Notes under the pieces: model-generated | Seen by the model: the letters and a program-made list of their open reading frames with translations, nothing else | Databases searched by the model: none | What the model was told of the DNA's origin: nothing | In this document: piece after piece, positions 1 to 7,994 of the stretch | Layout: each line of letters starts with the position of its first letter | Numbering within the stretch: position 1 is the first letter of the stretch | Program-made: the position numbers and the translations under genes | NCBI GenBank assembly: GCA_022745215.1 | Contig: JAIIWC010000007.1 | Span: 1 to 44,987 of the forward strand | Direction: 5' to 3' | From: Collinsella sp. | GTDB lineage: Bacteria; Actinomycetota; Coriobacteriia; Coriobacteriales; Coriobacteriaceae | Length of the DNA stretch: 44,987 bases

Positions 1-1
1 T

Positions 2-925
2 TGCTCGCCTGCGCTGAGCGAGGAGGTCATGAAGCTCGTCGGTGGCGACGCCCTTGCGTTCTTCGATGCCGCGGCGCCGATCGTCGATGCCTCCACGCTC
101 GATATGGACGTGCTGTTCTCGCAGTCGCGCTACGAGGAGCAGGGGAGCGGCGACTATCTCAACGCTCCGCTCAACAAGGAAGAGTATGAGGCTTTTATCG
201 AGGCGCTTACCACGGCCGACCGCGTGGTGCTCAAGGACTTTGAGGGCGGCGATCTGTTCCAGGCCTGTCAGCCTGCCGAGGAAGTTGCGCGCACCGGCAA
301 GGACGCCATTCGCTTTGGCGCCATGAAGCCCGTCGGCCTCACCGACCCGCGTACCGGACGTCGCCCCTGGGCGGCGATTCAGCTGCGTGCCGAGAACAAG
401 GAGAAGACCGCCTATAACCTGGTGGGCTTCCAGACAAACCTGACCTTTGGCGAGCAGAAGCGCGTCTTCCATATGGTGCCGGGCCTGGAGAACGCTGAGT
501 TCTTCCGCTACGGTGTCATGCACCGCAATACCTTTGTCGACGCCCCGCACGTGCTCGATGGCACCTTTGCCGTGCCCGGTACCGGCGTGCGCCTGGCCGG
601 TCAGATCACCGGCACCGAGGGGTACATGGAAGCCGTGGCGACCGGTCTGCTCGCGGCGCTCAACACCTATGCCGAGGCTATCGGTGTCGCGGGCGTCGAG
701 TTGCCGCGCGTGGGCGCCCTGGGTGCGCTCGTGGGCTATGCGACCGATCCTGCCACCGTGGGCTATCAGCCTATGCATGTCAACTTTGGCCTGGTGCCGC
801 CACTCGAGGATGGTAAGCGCCGCAGCAAGCGCGACCGCTACCAGGCCTATGCGGACCGTGCGCTCGAGGCCCTTGATGCCTATCTGGCCACTCGTCCTGA
901 TCTGTTTGGAGGCGACCGGTCATAG
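2..925 (+). CDS. trmFO: TrmFO, folate/FAD-dependent tRNA (uracil-54-C5)-methyltransferase, 5' end missing
   Basis: The reading frame is open from the window edge, so the N-terminal FAD-binding part lies outside and the 307 residues here are the C-terminal two thirds. The family transfers a methylene group from 5,10-methylenetetrahydrofolate to U54 in the T-loop of tRNA, using reduced FAD. The visible stretch ALAFFDAAAPIVD, the FQACQPAEE segment carrying the conserved cysteine (codon 266-268), FGAMKPVGLTDPRTG and the VGFQTNLTFGEQKRVF block match TrmFO closely. The ATG at 29 is internal, because recognisable family sequence continues upstream of it. The stop overlaps the probable start of the Xer recombinase gene, so the two are likely co-translated. 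Confidence 0.93.
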   Translation, partial: CSPALSEEVMKLVGGDALAFFDAAAPIVDASTLDMDVLFSQSRYEEQGSGDYLNAPLNKEEYEAFIEALTTADRVVLKDFEGGDLFQACQPAEEVARTGKDAIRFGAMKPVGLTDPRTGRRPWAAIQLRAENKEKTAYNLVGFQTNLTFGEQKRVFHMVPGLENAEFFRYGVMHRNTFVDAPHVLDGTFAVPGTGVRLAGQITGTEGYMEAVATGLLAALNTYAEAIGVAGVELPRVGALGALVGYATDPATVGYQPMHVNFGLVPPLEDGKRRSKRDRYQAYADRALEALDAYLATRPDLFGGDRS

Positions 926-1842
926 CCTTTGACCTGTACGACACCGTCGACTCGTTTATCGCCTATATCTCACGTGTCGAGGGACTTTCTCCCAACACGG
1001 TGACGGCCTACGGCTCGAGGCTGGAGCGCTTTGCTGCCTGGTGCGAGCGCGAGGATATCGATGCTTTCGCTGCCGACGTGCGCACCATTCGCCGCTATCT
1101 TGCCGAGCTTTCGCGTGAGCAGGTGGCTCCCCGAACGCTTGCGGCGCATCTGTCGGCTATCCGATCGCTCTATCGATGGATGGCTGCCGAGGGGGTCGTG
1201 GAGGGCGATGTGGTCTCGGCAATTTCCTCGCCCAAGCTCCCGCGCGATCTACCCGGTGTGCTGACGACCCAACAGGTGGAGGCGCTGCTCAAGACGCCTG
1301 ATACCTCAACACCCGCGGGACTGCGCGATGCGGCGATGCTCGAGCTGCTCTATGCCTCGGGCGCCCGTATCTCTGAGCTCGCAGCACTCAATGTGGAGTC
1401 CATTGCGTGGTCCGAACGCACGCTGCGCCTGTGGGGCAAGGGGAGCAAAGAACGTATCGTCCCTCTGTATCGTCGTGCGCTCGAGGCGACGCGTCTCTAT
1501 ATTGAGGAGGGGAGGCCGGAGTTGCTCGCTCAGGCAAAGCGTCGTGACCCCGCTACCGGGCCGCATCCGCTGCTTATATCGGCGCGCGGTAATCGCATGA
1601 GTGCCGCCATGCTCAGGCGGCGGTTTCATATGCTGGCGACGCTCGCCGGCATTCCGGCCGACATCGCCCCGCATGCGATGCGCCATACCTTTGCGACCGA
1701 CTTGCTCGAGGGCGGCGCGGACCTGCGCTCGGTTCAAGAGCTGCTGGGTCATGCGAGCCTGTCCACGACGCAGATCTACACGCATCTCACACCCGATCGG
1801 CTTAAGCGGGCTGTGGCTCAAGCCCATCCCCGCGGCGAATAG
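922..1842 (+). CDS. Tyrosine recombinase, XerC/XerD type
   Basis: This is a tyrosine site-specific recombinase of the kind that resolves chromosome dimers at dif. The N-terminal SAM-like domain includes GLSPNTVTAYGSRLERF. The catalytic domain shows the Arg in YASGARISEL, the Lys in WGKGSKERIVPL, HAMRHTFATDLL (HxxR), GHASLSTTQIYTH (the His/Trp position) and the nucleophilic Tyr. The first GTG at 1000 would cut off the first conserved helix (DTVDSFIAYISRVEGLSPNT). The frame is closed by a stop at 898-900, and the only upstream candidates are ATA at 922 and CTG at 934. A GGAGG at 908-912 sits 9 nt before the ATA, which overlaps the trmFO stop. I chose 922, giving 306 aa, the usual family size. 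XerC and XerD cannot be told apart here. Confidence 0.85.
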   Translation: MAFDLYDTVDSFIAYISRVEGLSPNTVTAYGSRLERFAAWCEREDIDAFAADVRTIRRYLAELSREQVAPRTLAAHLSAIRSLYRWMAAEGVVEGDVVSAISSPKLPRDLPGVLTTQQVEALLKTPDTSTPAGLRDAAMLELLYASGARISELAALNVESIAWSERTLRLWGKGSKERIVPLYRRALEATRLYIEEGRPELLAQAKRRDPATGPHPLLISARGNRMSAAMLRRRFHMLATLAGIPADIAPHAMRHTFATDLLEGGADLRSVQELLGHASLSTTQIYTHLTPDRLKRAVAQAHPRGE

Positions 1843-1891
1843 TGGCTGGGACGTCCCGCGCCGCGCTCAGGTGTGTGGTTTTGATTGCGGG

Positions 1892-1920
1892 TTGGCAGGA
1901 AGATGCATTCCTGCTATCAT
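1892..1920 (+). promoter_or_regulatory. Predicted promoter of rpsB-tsf
   Basis: TTGGCA (1892-1897) and TATCAT (1915-1920) are separated by 17 nt, and TG at 1912-1913 makes the -10 an extended one. Transcription would start near 1927 and leave a leader of about 135 nt before rpsB. In the leader, GCCCGG (1984-1989) can pair with CCGGGT (2007-2012), and GTGC (1982-1985) with GCAC (1999-2002). The two pairings exclude one another, which would suit autogenous control by S2, but that is inference. Confidence 0.6.
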
Positions 1921-2061
1921 TCATCGGGTTGCTTCACGGCAACAGGTTTTTATCACGCACGCGCGGCTACTTCATACCGTGGTGCCCGGGCTTTGGTAGC
2001 ACATGTCCGGGTTGGTTTTGGAGGATGACCCCGCGCGGAGGCAAACCACAGGAGGTTTAAC

Positions 2062-2790
2062 ATGGCTACCAAGATTAATATCCGCACCCTGCTCGAGGCC
2101 GGCTGCCACTTCGGTCACCAGACCCGTCGCTGGAACCCCAAGATGAAGCCGTTCATCTTCGGTGAGCGCAACGGCATCTACATCCTCGACCTCAAGCAGA
2201 CTATCCTCGACGCCGACCAGGCCTACACCTTCGTCAAGAACGTCGCCAAGGGCGGCAACGTGCTGTTCGTCGGCACCAAGAAGCAGGCTCAGGAGGCCGT
2301 CAAGAACGCTGCTGAGCGCGCCAACATGCCTTACATCAACCAGCGTTGGCTCGGCGGCATGCTGACCAACTTCGTCACCATCCGCTCCCGCATCAACCGC
2401 ATGGAAGAGCTCGAGGCCATGGTCGAGGACGGCCGCATGGCAGTGCTCCCCAAGAAGGAGCAGGCTGTTCTCGGCAAGGAGCTCACCAAGCTCCAGACCA
2501 ACCTCGGTGGCGCCCGCGACATGAAGGGTCTGCCCCAGGCTCTCTTTGTCATCGACACCAAGCGCGAGGAGAACGCCATCAAGGAGGCTCAGCGCCTGAA
2601 CATCCCCGTCGTCGCTCTGATCGACACCAACTCCGATCCCGACGAGGTCGAGTACGGCATCCCCTGCAACGATGACGCTATCTCTGCTGTCACCCTTATG
2701 TGCGAGCTCATGGCTGACGCCTGCCTCGCTGGCTCCGGCAAGGAGCAGGTCTCCGAGGCCGAGATGGCCGCTGAGCCCAAGGCCGAGTAA
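2062..2790 (+). CDS. rpsB: 30S ribosomal protein S2
   Basis: S2 binds at the head-body junction of the 30S subunit. The 242-residue product has the full family pattern: LLEAGCHFGHQTRRWNPKMKPFIFGERNGIYILDL near the N-terminus in overlapping pieces, NQRWLGGMLTNF, and the C-terminal VALIDTNSDPDEVEYGIPCNDDA. AGGAGGT (2050-2056) lies 5 nt before the ATG. The pair rpsB-tsf is conserved across bacteria, and tsf follows after 45 nt without a terminator. Codon use is strongly biased to C-ending codons, as expected for high expression, which also explains the long open frame on the opposite strand. Confidence 0.98.
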   Translation: MATKINIRTLLEAGCHFGHQTRRWNPKMKPFIFGERNGIYILDLKQTILDADQAYTFVKNVAKGGNVLFVGTKKQAQEAVKNAAERANMPYINQRWLGGMLTNFVTIRSRINRMEELEAMVEDGRMAVLPKKEQAVLGKELTKLQTNLGGARDMKGLPQALFVIDTKREENAIKEAQRLNIPVVALIDTNSDPDEVEYGIPCNDDAISAVTLMCELMADACLAGSGKEQVSEAEMAAEPKAE

Positions 2791-2835
2791 ATCAGTCTTA
2801 GTTAATTCTTTTTCATCTCTTTGAAAGGAACCACA

Positions 2836-3705
2836 ATGGCCCAGATTACCGCCGCTATGGTCAAGCAGCTCCGCGAGATGACCGACTCCCCGATGATGGA
2901 GTGCAAGAAGGCTCTCGTCGAGGCTGACGGCGACATGGACGCCGCTGTCGACGTTCTTCGTAAGAACGGCCTCGCCAAGGCTGCCAAGAAGGCTGGCCGC
3001 GAGACCAATGAGGGCGCTGTAGCCGCGTTCGTCTCCGAGGATGGCAAGACCGGCGCTCTGCTCGAGCTCTCCTGCGAGACCGACTTCGTTGGCTCCAACG
3101 CCAAGTTCACCGGCTTTGCTTCCAAGGTCGCTGAGGTTGTCGCTACCACCGAGCCTGCCGATGTCGACGCTCTGCTCGAGAAGCCGATGGGCGAGGAGAC
3201 CGTTTCCTCCGAGCTCACCGAGATGATTCACATCATGGGCGAGAACATGAAGATCTCCCGCTTCGCTGCCCGCAAGGCCGAGAACGGCGCGCTCGCTTCT
3301 TACATCCACATGGGTGGTAAGATCGGCGTCCTCGTCGAGTTCGCCTTCGAGAAGGCCGAGACCGCTCAGGCTGAGTCCTTCAAGACCTTCGCTCACGACG
3401 TTGCCCTTCAGGTTGCCGCCGTCGCCCCGATCTGCGCTACCCGCGATCAGGTTCCGGCCGAGACCGTCGAGCACGAGAAGCAGATCTACATGGCTCAGGC
3501 TGCCGAGTCCGGCAAGCCCGAGGCTATCCAGGAGAAGATGGCTGTCGGCCGTCTGGAGAAGTTCTACAAGCAGTCCGTGCTCACCGAGCAGGAGTTCATC
3601 AAGGACAGCTCCCTCACCATCAAGAAGTACGCTGAGCAGGTCTCCAAGGAGCTCGGCGACACCATTACCGTCGTTGCCTTTGACCGTCTGGTCCGTGGCG
3701 AGTAA
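2836..3705 (+). CDS. tsf: Elongation factor Ts
   Basis: EF-Ts is the guanine-nucleotide exchange factor that recharges EF-Tu. The N-terminal UBA-like domain (MAQITAAMVKQLREMTDSPM) is followed by MECKKALVEADGDMDAAVDVLRKNG and the conserved ELSCETDFV segment. Length is 289 aa. A TTG at 2821 lies in frame, but GAAAGGA at 2823-2829 is the ribosome-binding site for the ATG at 2836, which starts the conserved sequence. It is co-transcribed with rpsB and followed by an intrinsic terminator at 3729. Confidence 0.97.
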   Translation: MAQITAAMVKQLREMTDSPMMECKKALVEADGDMDAAVDVLRKNGLAKAAKKAGRETNEGAVAAFVSEDGKTGALLELSCETDFVGSNAKFTGFASKVAEVVATTEPADVDALLEKPMGEETVSSELTEMIHIMGENMKISRFAARKAENGALASYIHMGGKIGVLVEFAFEKAETAQAESFKTFAHDVALQVAAVAPICATRDQVPAETVEHEKQIYMAQAAESGKPEAIQEKMAVGRLEKFYKQSVLTEQEFIKDSSLTIKKYAEQVSKELGDTITVVAFDRLVRGE

Positions 3706-3728
3706 ATAAGCTCTTGTAGCTGGTAATG

Positions 3729-3763
3729 AGCAGGCTGTGGGTTTTACTCACAGCCTGCTTTTT
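3729..3763 (+). terminator. Intrinsic terminator after tsf
   Basis: A perfect 11-bp stem (3729-3739 with 3749-3759) has a 9-nt loop and is followed by five T. A second small hairpin stands just downstream: GGCTCT (3767-3772), loop TATC, AGAGCC (3777-3782), with only three T after it. Confidence 0.9.
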
Positions 3764-3822
3764 CATGGCTCTTATCAGAGCCTTTGATATCATATTGAGA
3801 GTCTAATTAAAGGAGGATCGCT

Positions 3823-4545
3823 TTGTCCGACATCCGATATAAACGCGTGCTTCTTAAGCTTTCCGGCGAAGCACTGATGGGCGACGGCCAATATGGCATT
3901 GACCCCAAGGTTACCGACCATCTTGCCAAGCAGGTCAAGGAGCTGCTCGCCGTTGGCCATGAGGTCGGCGTCGTTGTCGGCGGCGGCAATATTTTCCGCG
4001 GCATGGCAGGCGCTGCCGGTGGCATGGAGCGTGCTCAGGCCGACTACATGGGCATGCTGGCAACCGTTATGAACGCGCTCGCCCTGCAGGATGCCTTCGA
4101 GCATAACGATGTTCCCTGCCGCGTGATGAGCGCTATCCAGATGAACGAGATCTGCGAGCCCTATATTCGCCGTCGCGCTATCAACCACCTTTCCAAGGGC
4201 AACGTTGTTATTTTTGCCGCCGGTTCGGGTAATCCGTACTTTACGACCGACACCGCCGCGGCTCTTCGTGCGTGCGAGATCGGCGCCGAGATTCTGATTA
4301 AAGCCACCAAGGTTGACGGCATCTACGACAAGGATCCCGTCAAGTGCGCCGATGCCGTCCGTTTTGACAAGATTACTTATCACGAGGTTCTCGTTCGCGG
4401 CCTGCAGGTTATGGATTCCACAGCTACGGCCCTGTGCCAGGATAACCGTATGCCGATTTTGGTCCTCAACATCGATGGCGAGGACACCGTCAAACGCGCG
4501 CTCGCGGGTGAGCCCGTCGGCACGCTCGTCTATCAGGAGGATTAA
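3823..4545 (+). CDS. pyrH: UMP kinase
   Basis: PyrH phosphorylates UMP to UDP with ATP and belongs to the amino-acid-kinase fold rather than the adenylate-kinase fold. The sequence shows the nucleotide-binding KRVLLKLSGEALMG, the glycine loop VVVGGGNIFRG, GSGNPYFTTDTAAALRA, and ATKVDGIYDKDP. Length is 240 aa, normal for the family. The start is a TTG preceded by AGGAGG (3811-3816). The frr gene begins two bases after its stop, the usual pyrH-frr coupling. It takes the UMP made by the pyr operon elsewhere in this window. Confidence 0.97.
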   Translation: MSDIRYKRVLLKLSGEALMGDGQYGIDPKVTDHLAKQVKELLAVGHEVGVVVGGGNIFRGMAGAAGGMERAQADYMGMLATVMNALALQDAFEHNDVPCRVMSAIQMNEICEPYIRRRAINHLSKGNVVIFAAGSGNPYFTTDTAAALRACEIGAEILIKATKVDGIYDKDPVKCADAVRFDKITYHEVLVRGLQVMDSTATALCQDNRMPILVLNIDGEDTVKRALAGEPVGTLVYQED

Positions 4546-4547
4546 GC

Positions 4548-5084
4548 ATGGCAGAGAACATCACCGCCCATATGGACAAGTCGCTCGAGTCCCTCAAGCA
4601 TAACTTCTCCAAGGTCCGTACCGGTCGCGCCAACGCCAACATTCTGTCCGACATCACCGTCGATTATTACGGTGTCCCCACGCCGGTCACGCAGGTTGCC
4701 GCCGTCAAGACCCCCGAGGCTCACATGCTGCTCATCGAGCCGTGGGACAAGGCCCTCATCAACGCTATCGTCAAGGCCATCGGCGCTTCCGATCTGGGTA
4801 TTACCCCCAACTCCGATGGCACCGTCGTTCGTCTTCCGTTCCCGGCTCCTACTGAGGAGCGCCGTCGCGAGCTCGTCAAGGAGTGCCGCGAGTACGCCGA
4901 GCAGGCCAAGGTGTCTATCCGTAACATCCGTCGCGACTTCAACAACAAGCTCGAGCGCGATGAGGAGCTCACCGAGGACGATGTCCGTCGCGAGCAGGCC
5001 AAGGTCCAGAAGCACACCGATGAGTATGTCGCCAAGGTCGAGGAGCTTCTGAAGGAAAAAGAAGCCGAGGTCATGGAGATCTAA
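4548..5084 (+). CDS. frr: Ribosome recycling factor
   Basis: RRF splits post-termination 70S ribosomes together with EF-G. The 178-residue protein has the two expected parts: the long three-helix bundle, with HNFSKVRTGRANANIL at the start and RNIRRDFNNKLERDEELTEDD in the C-terminal helix, and the beta domain with DYYGVPTPVTQVA. AGGAGG at 4535-4540 precedes the ATG. The gene lies between pyrH and uppS with almost no spacer. Confidence 0.97.
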   Translation: MAENITAHMDKSLESLKHNFSKVRTGRANANILSDITVDYYGVPTPVTQVAAVKTPEAHMLLIEPWDKALINAIVKAIGASDLGITPNSDGTVVRLPFPAPTEERRRELVKECREYAEQAKVSIRNIRRDFNNKLERDEELTEDDVRREQAKVQKHTDEYVAKVEELLKEKEAEVMEI

Positions 5085-5085
5085 G

Positions 5086-5880
5086 GTGCAATACGACGAG
5101 CATAAACTGGTCGAGTACTTTGCCGACGCCCCTGTGGGCGTCGGTTTTTCCGACCTTGACCTCAATAACATTCCGCACCATATCTCGTGCATCATGGACG
5201 GCAACGGTCGTTGGGCCACGTCGCGCGGTCTTGCACGCACCGAGGGTCATAAGGCAGGTATCGTCTCGCTGCGCGAGATTATTACCGCCTGCGTGCGTCT
5301 GGGCGTCGACGTGCTTTCGGCCTATGCGTTTTCTACCGAAAACTGGAACCGCCCGCAGCATGAGGTCAACGTCTTGATGCACCTGTTTGCCAAGACGTTC
5401 ATCGACGAGCTGCCGCTTCTGAAGCGCGAAAACGTGCGTGTTGTCTTTTTGGGTGATATTTCAGCGCTGCCCAAGAAGACTCGCGACGTTTTTGAACGCG
5501 GTCTTGCCGAGTGCGCCGATCACACCGGTATGACGCTGGCGCTTGCCGTCAACTACGGTGCGCGTGCCGAGATTACCCGCGCTGTCCGTCAGATTGCACT
5601 CGACGCTGCCGCCGGTAAGATCGATCCTGCCGCAATTGATGACGACATGGTGGCTTCCCACCTCTATACTGCCGGCCTTCCCGATCCTGAGCTTGTGATT
5701 CGCACCTCTGGTGAGCTGCGCCTTTCGAACTATCTGCTGTGGCAGGTGGCTTATTCCGAATTCTACGTCACCGATACCTATTGGCCCGACTTTGATCGTT
5801 GGGGCCTTGTCGACGCCATTTTGGCCTATCAGGGCCGTGACCGTAGGTTTGGTGGACTGAGCAAGACCGAGGAGGCTTAA
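5086..5880 (+). CDS. uppS: Isoprenyl transferase (undecaprenyl diphosphate synthase family)
   Basis: This cis-prenyltransferase extends farnesyl diphosphate with isopentenyl diphosphate to the long-chain carrier lipid used for peptidoglycan and wall polymers. The diagnostic CIMDGNGRWATSRGL has the catalytic Asp; GHKAG, AFSTENWNRP and the C-terminal DPELVIRTSGELRLSNYLLWQ with YSEFYVTD all fit. Length is 264 aa with about 25 residues before the catalytic core. The GTG start lies one base after the frr stop. Its substrates come from the MEP pathway, of which dxr and ispG lie just downstream. Confidence 0.96.
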   Translation: MQYDEHKLVEYFADAPVGVGFSDLDLNNIPHHISCIMDGNGRWATSRGLARTEGHKAGIVSLREIITACVRLGVDVLSAYAFSTENWNRPQHEVNVLMHLFAKTFIDELPLLKRENVRVVFLGDISALPKKTRDVFERGLAECADHTGMTLALAVNYGARAEITRAVRQIALDAAAGKIDPAAIDDDMVASHLYTAGLPDPELVIRTSGELRLSNYLLWQVAYSEFYVTDTYWPDFDRWGLVDAILAYQGRDRRFGGLSKTEEA

Positions 5881-5882
5881 TC

Positions 5883-6782
5883 GTGTCCGATCGTCCCAAG
5901 GCATCTGCTCCCAAGACGCCTGCGCGCAAAGCTGCCACTGCGGGAGCGCCTGCAGCGAAGAGCGGCACCGGTTCGTGGCTGGCGGGCTTTATTACCCGTG
6001 CCGCCGCCGGTATCGTCTACGCCGTTGTCTTTATCCTGTGCCTGGTTTTGGGTATCGTGCCCACGGCCATCTTTGTTTCCGTCATGAGCGGTCTGTGCTG
6101 CTATGAGTTTTTCCGTATGACAAGGCTCGATGGCAAGATGGCTAACGAGCGCATGGGTATTGCTGCCGCCGTACTCTTTCCGCTGTCGGCGTTGGGCGAT
6201 TCGATGTTGCTGAATGCCCTGCTTTTTGCCTTGATGCTCGCTGTGGGCATTTGGTATGTCTGGTCGCCGCGTACCCGCATCTCTGATGTGGCCGTGACGC
6301 TCATGGGTCCCATCTACACTGGCTTTATGCTGTCGGCTATCGTGCTGCTGCGCGATGCCGTGCCCGGTTTTGCCGGCGCCCTGCTTTCAGTGGGCGTTTG
6401 CGCGTCCCTTTGGGTCTCCGATTCGTTTGCCTACATCGTGGGCAGCCGTATCGGCAAGCACAAGATGGTTCCCAAGATCTCTCCCAAAAAGAGCTGGGAG
6501 GGGTTTGCCGGCGGCATCTTGGGCTCGGTTTTGATTTGGCTCATCCTGTGGGCGACGCACTTCTACAAGCTCAGCCTGCCCTATGCGCTACTGTGCGGCG
6601 TGGTCGTGTCCATTCTGGGCGTTATCGGCGACCTTATCGAGTCGCGCATCAAGCGCGGTGTGGGCGTCAAAGATTCCGGCAACCTTATCCCGGGCCACGG
6701 CGGAATGCTCGATCGTAGCGATTCGCTTATCTTCGGCTGCATCACCGCGCAGCTGTTGCTGATGATCGGAGGCGTGCTGTAA
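5883..6782 (+). CDS. cdsA: Phosphatidate cytidylyltransferase
   Basis: CdsA makes CDP-diacylglycerol from phosphatidic acid and CTP, the branch point of phospholipid synthesis. It is an integral membrane protein: after a Lys/Ala/Pro-rich cytosolic N-terminus of about 35 residues come several hydrophobic segments (for example GIVYAVVFILCLVLGIV). The signature is the C-terminal IKRGVGVKDSGNLIPGHGG followed by MLDRSDSLIF, with PKISPKKSWEGFAGG earlier. Length is 299 aa. The GTG start follows the uppS stop by two bases, with GAGG a few bases upstream. Confidence 0.95.
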   Translation: MSDRPKASAPKTPARKAATAGAPAAKSGTGSWLAGFITRAAAGIVYAVVFILCLVLGIVPTAIFVSVMSGLCCYEFFRMTRLDGKMANERMGIAAAVLFPLSALGDSMLLNALLFALMLAVGIWYVWSPRTRISDVAVTLMGPIYTGFMLSAIVLLRDAVPGFAGALLSVGVCASLWVSDSFAYIVGSRIGKHKMVPKISPKKSWEGFAGGILGSVLIWLILWATHFYKLSLPYALLCGVVVSILGVIGDLIESRIKRGVGVKDSGNLIPGHGGMLDRSDSLIFGCITAQLLLMIGGVL

Positions 6783-7969
6783 TGTCCTTCCAGACGACGT
6801 ATGGCCCCGATGGACGCCTTCGCGTTGCCATCCTGGGCTGTACAGGCTCTATCGGCACCCAGGCGCTCGATGTGTGCCGCCAGCATGCCGATCGCCTGCA
6901 GGTGACGGCGCTGTCCGTTAACTCCAGTACCTCCGAGCTCGTTGCCGCTGCCCGCGAGTTCTCGGTTCCGGCGGTTGCCGTGGCCGATGTCGATCATGGC
7001 GATGACGCCGTGCTGCAGGAGTTGCCCGTGGGAACGAAGCTCGGCGTTGGCGCGCAGGCGGTTTGCGAGCTCGCGCGTCGCGACGATGTCGACTGCGTGC
7101 TTGTCGCTATTGTGGGCGCCGCCGGTCTCGAGGCGAGCCATGCGGCCTTGACCTCGAATAAGCGCCTTGCCCTTGCCAACAAGGAGTCCCTCGTCGTCGG
7201 TGGTGACTTGCTTATGCCGTTGGCGCAACCGGGCCAGCTTATTCCAGTCGACTCTGAGCACTCCGCCATTTACCAGTGCTATCTGGGGGAGAACCCGCGC
7301 GAGGCTCATCGTATTTGGCTCACCTGCTCGGGCGGTCCGTTCTTTGGCCGCACGCGAGACGAGCTCGATCGCGTGACGCGTGCCGATGCCCTCGCGCATC
7401 CCACGTGGGCCATGGGTGCCAAGATCACCATTGACTCCGCCACCCTCATGAACAAGGGCCTGGAGCGCATTGAGGCCATGCATCTGTTTAACTGCGACCT
7501 CGATTTCATTAACGTGGTCGTGCAGCGTCAGTCCAAGATTCACTCTATGGTCGAGTTCGCCGACGGCTCTGTGATGGCGCATCTCGGTGCTTCCGACATG
7601 CGTATTCCCATCCAGTTCGCGTTCTCGTATCCCGAGCGTTGGGATACCCCGGCGCCTCGTATCGATTTTCGTGAGCTGGGACAGCTCACGTTTGATGCTG
7701 CCGACATGGATACCTTCCGCTGTCTGGCACTGGCCGAGCGTGCCGGCAAGACGGGTGGCACCATGCCGTGCGTGCTCAATGCCGCCAACGAGGTCGCCGT
7801 CGATGCCTTCCTGCACGACGACTGCAGCTTTACCGATATCGATCGCATTGTGGAATCCTGCATGGATGCCCACGATATGCAGGCGGTCGATTCGTTTGAG
7901 CAGCTTCACGACATCGATGCGTGGGCGCGTGAAAAAGCTGCGCAGGTGCTCGCCGCAACCCGTTCCTAA
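6782..7969 (+). CDS. dxr: 1-deoxy-D-xylulose 5-phosphate reductoisomerase
   Basis: Dxr (IspC) converts deoxyxylulose phosphate to methylerythritol phosphate with NADPH, the committed step of the MEP pathway. The N-terminal Rossmann motif is AILGCTGSIGTQALDV; ALANKESLVVGG, the metal- and substrate-binding PVDSEHSAIYQC, and the SATLMNKGLERIEAMHLF segment are all present. Length is 395 aa. Its ATG overlaps the cdsA stop by one base (TAATG), so the two are translationally coupled. ispG, a later step of the same pathway, is two genes downstream. Confidence 0.97.
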   Translation: MSFQTTYGPDGRLRVAILGCTGSIGTQALDVCRQHADRLQVTALSVNSSTSELVAAAREFSVPAVAVADVDHGDDAVLQELPVGTKLGVGAQAVCELARRDDVDCVLVAIVGAAGLEASHAALTSNKRLALANKESLVVGGDLLMPLAQPGQLIPVDSEHSAIYQCYLGENPREAHRIWLTCSGGPFFGRTRDELDRVTRADALAHPTWAMGAKITIDSATLMNKGLERIEAMHLFNCDLDFINVVVQRQSKIHSMVEFADGSVMAHLGASDMRIPIQFAFSYPERWDTPAPRIDFRELGQLTFDAADMDTFRCLALAERAGKTGGTMPCVLNAANEVAVDAFLHDDCSFTDIDRIVESCMDAHDMQAVDSFEQLHDIDAWAREKAAQVLAATRS

Positions 7970-7994
7970 CCCATAAGGATTGCTTTTTCGATTT

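Noticed and set aside
1842..2060. A 72-codon + strand frame between the Xer gene and rpsB
   Set aside because: It runs through the rpsB promoter and leader, starts with a GTG inside the Xer stop region, and has no ribosome-binding site or known domain.
7980..7994. TTG at 7980 as the rseP start
   Set aside because: It directly touches the only AAGGA upstream, leaving no spacer; the ATG at 7995 is the better choice though not proven.
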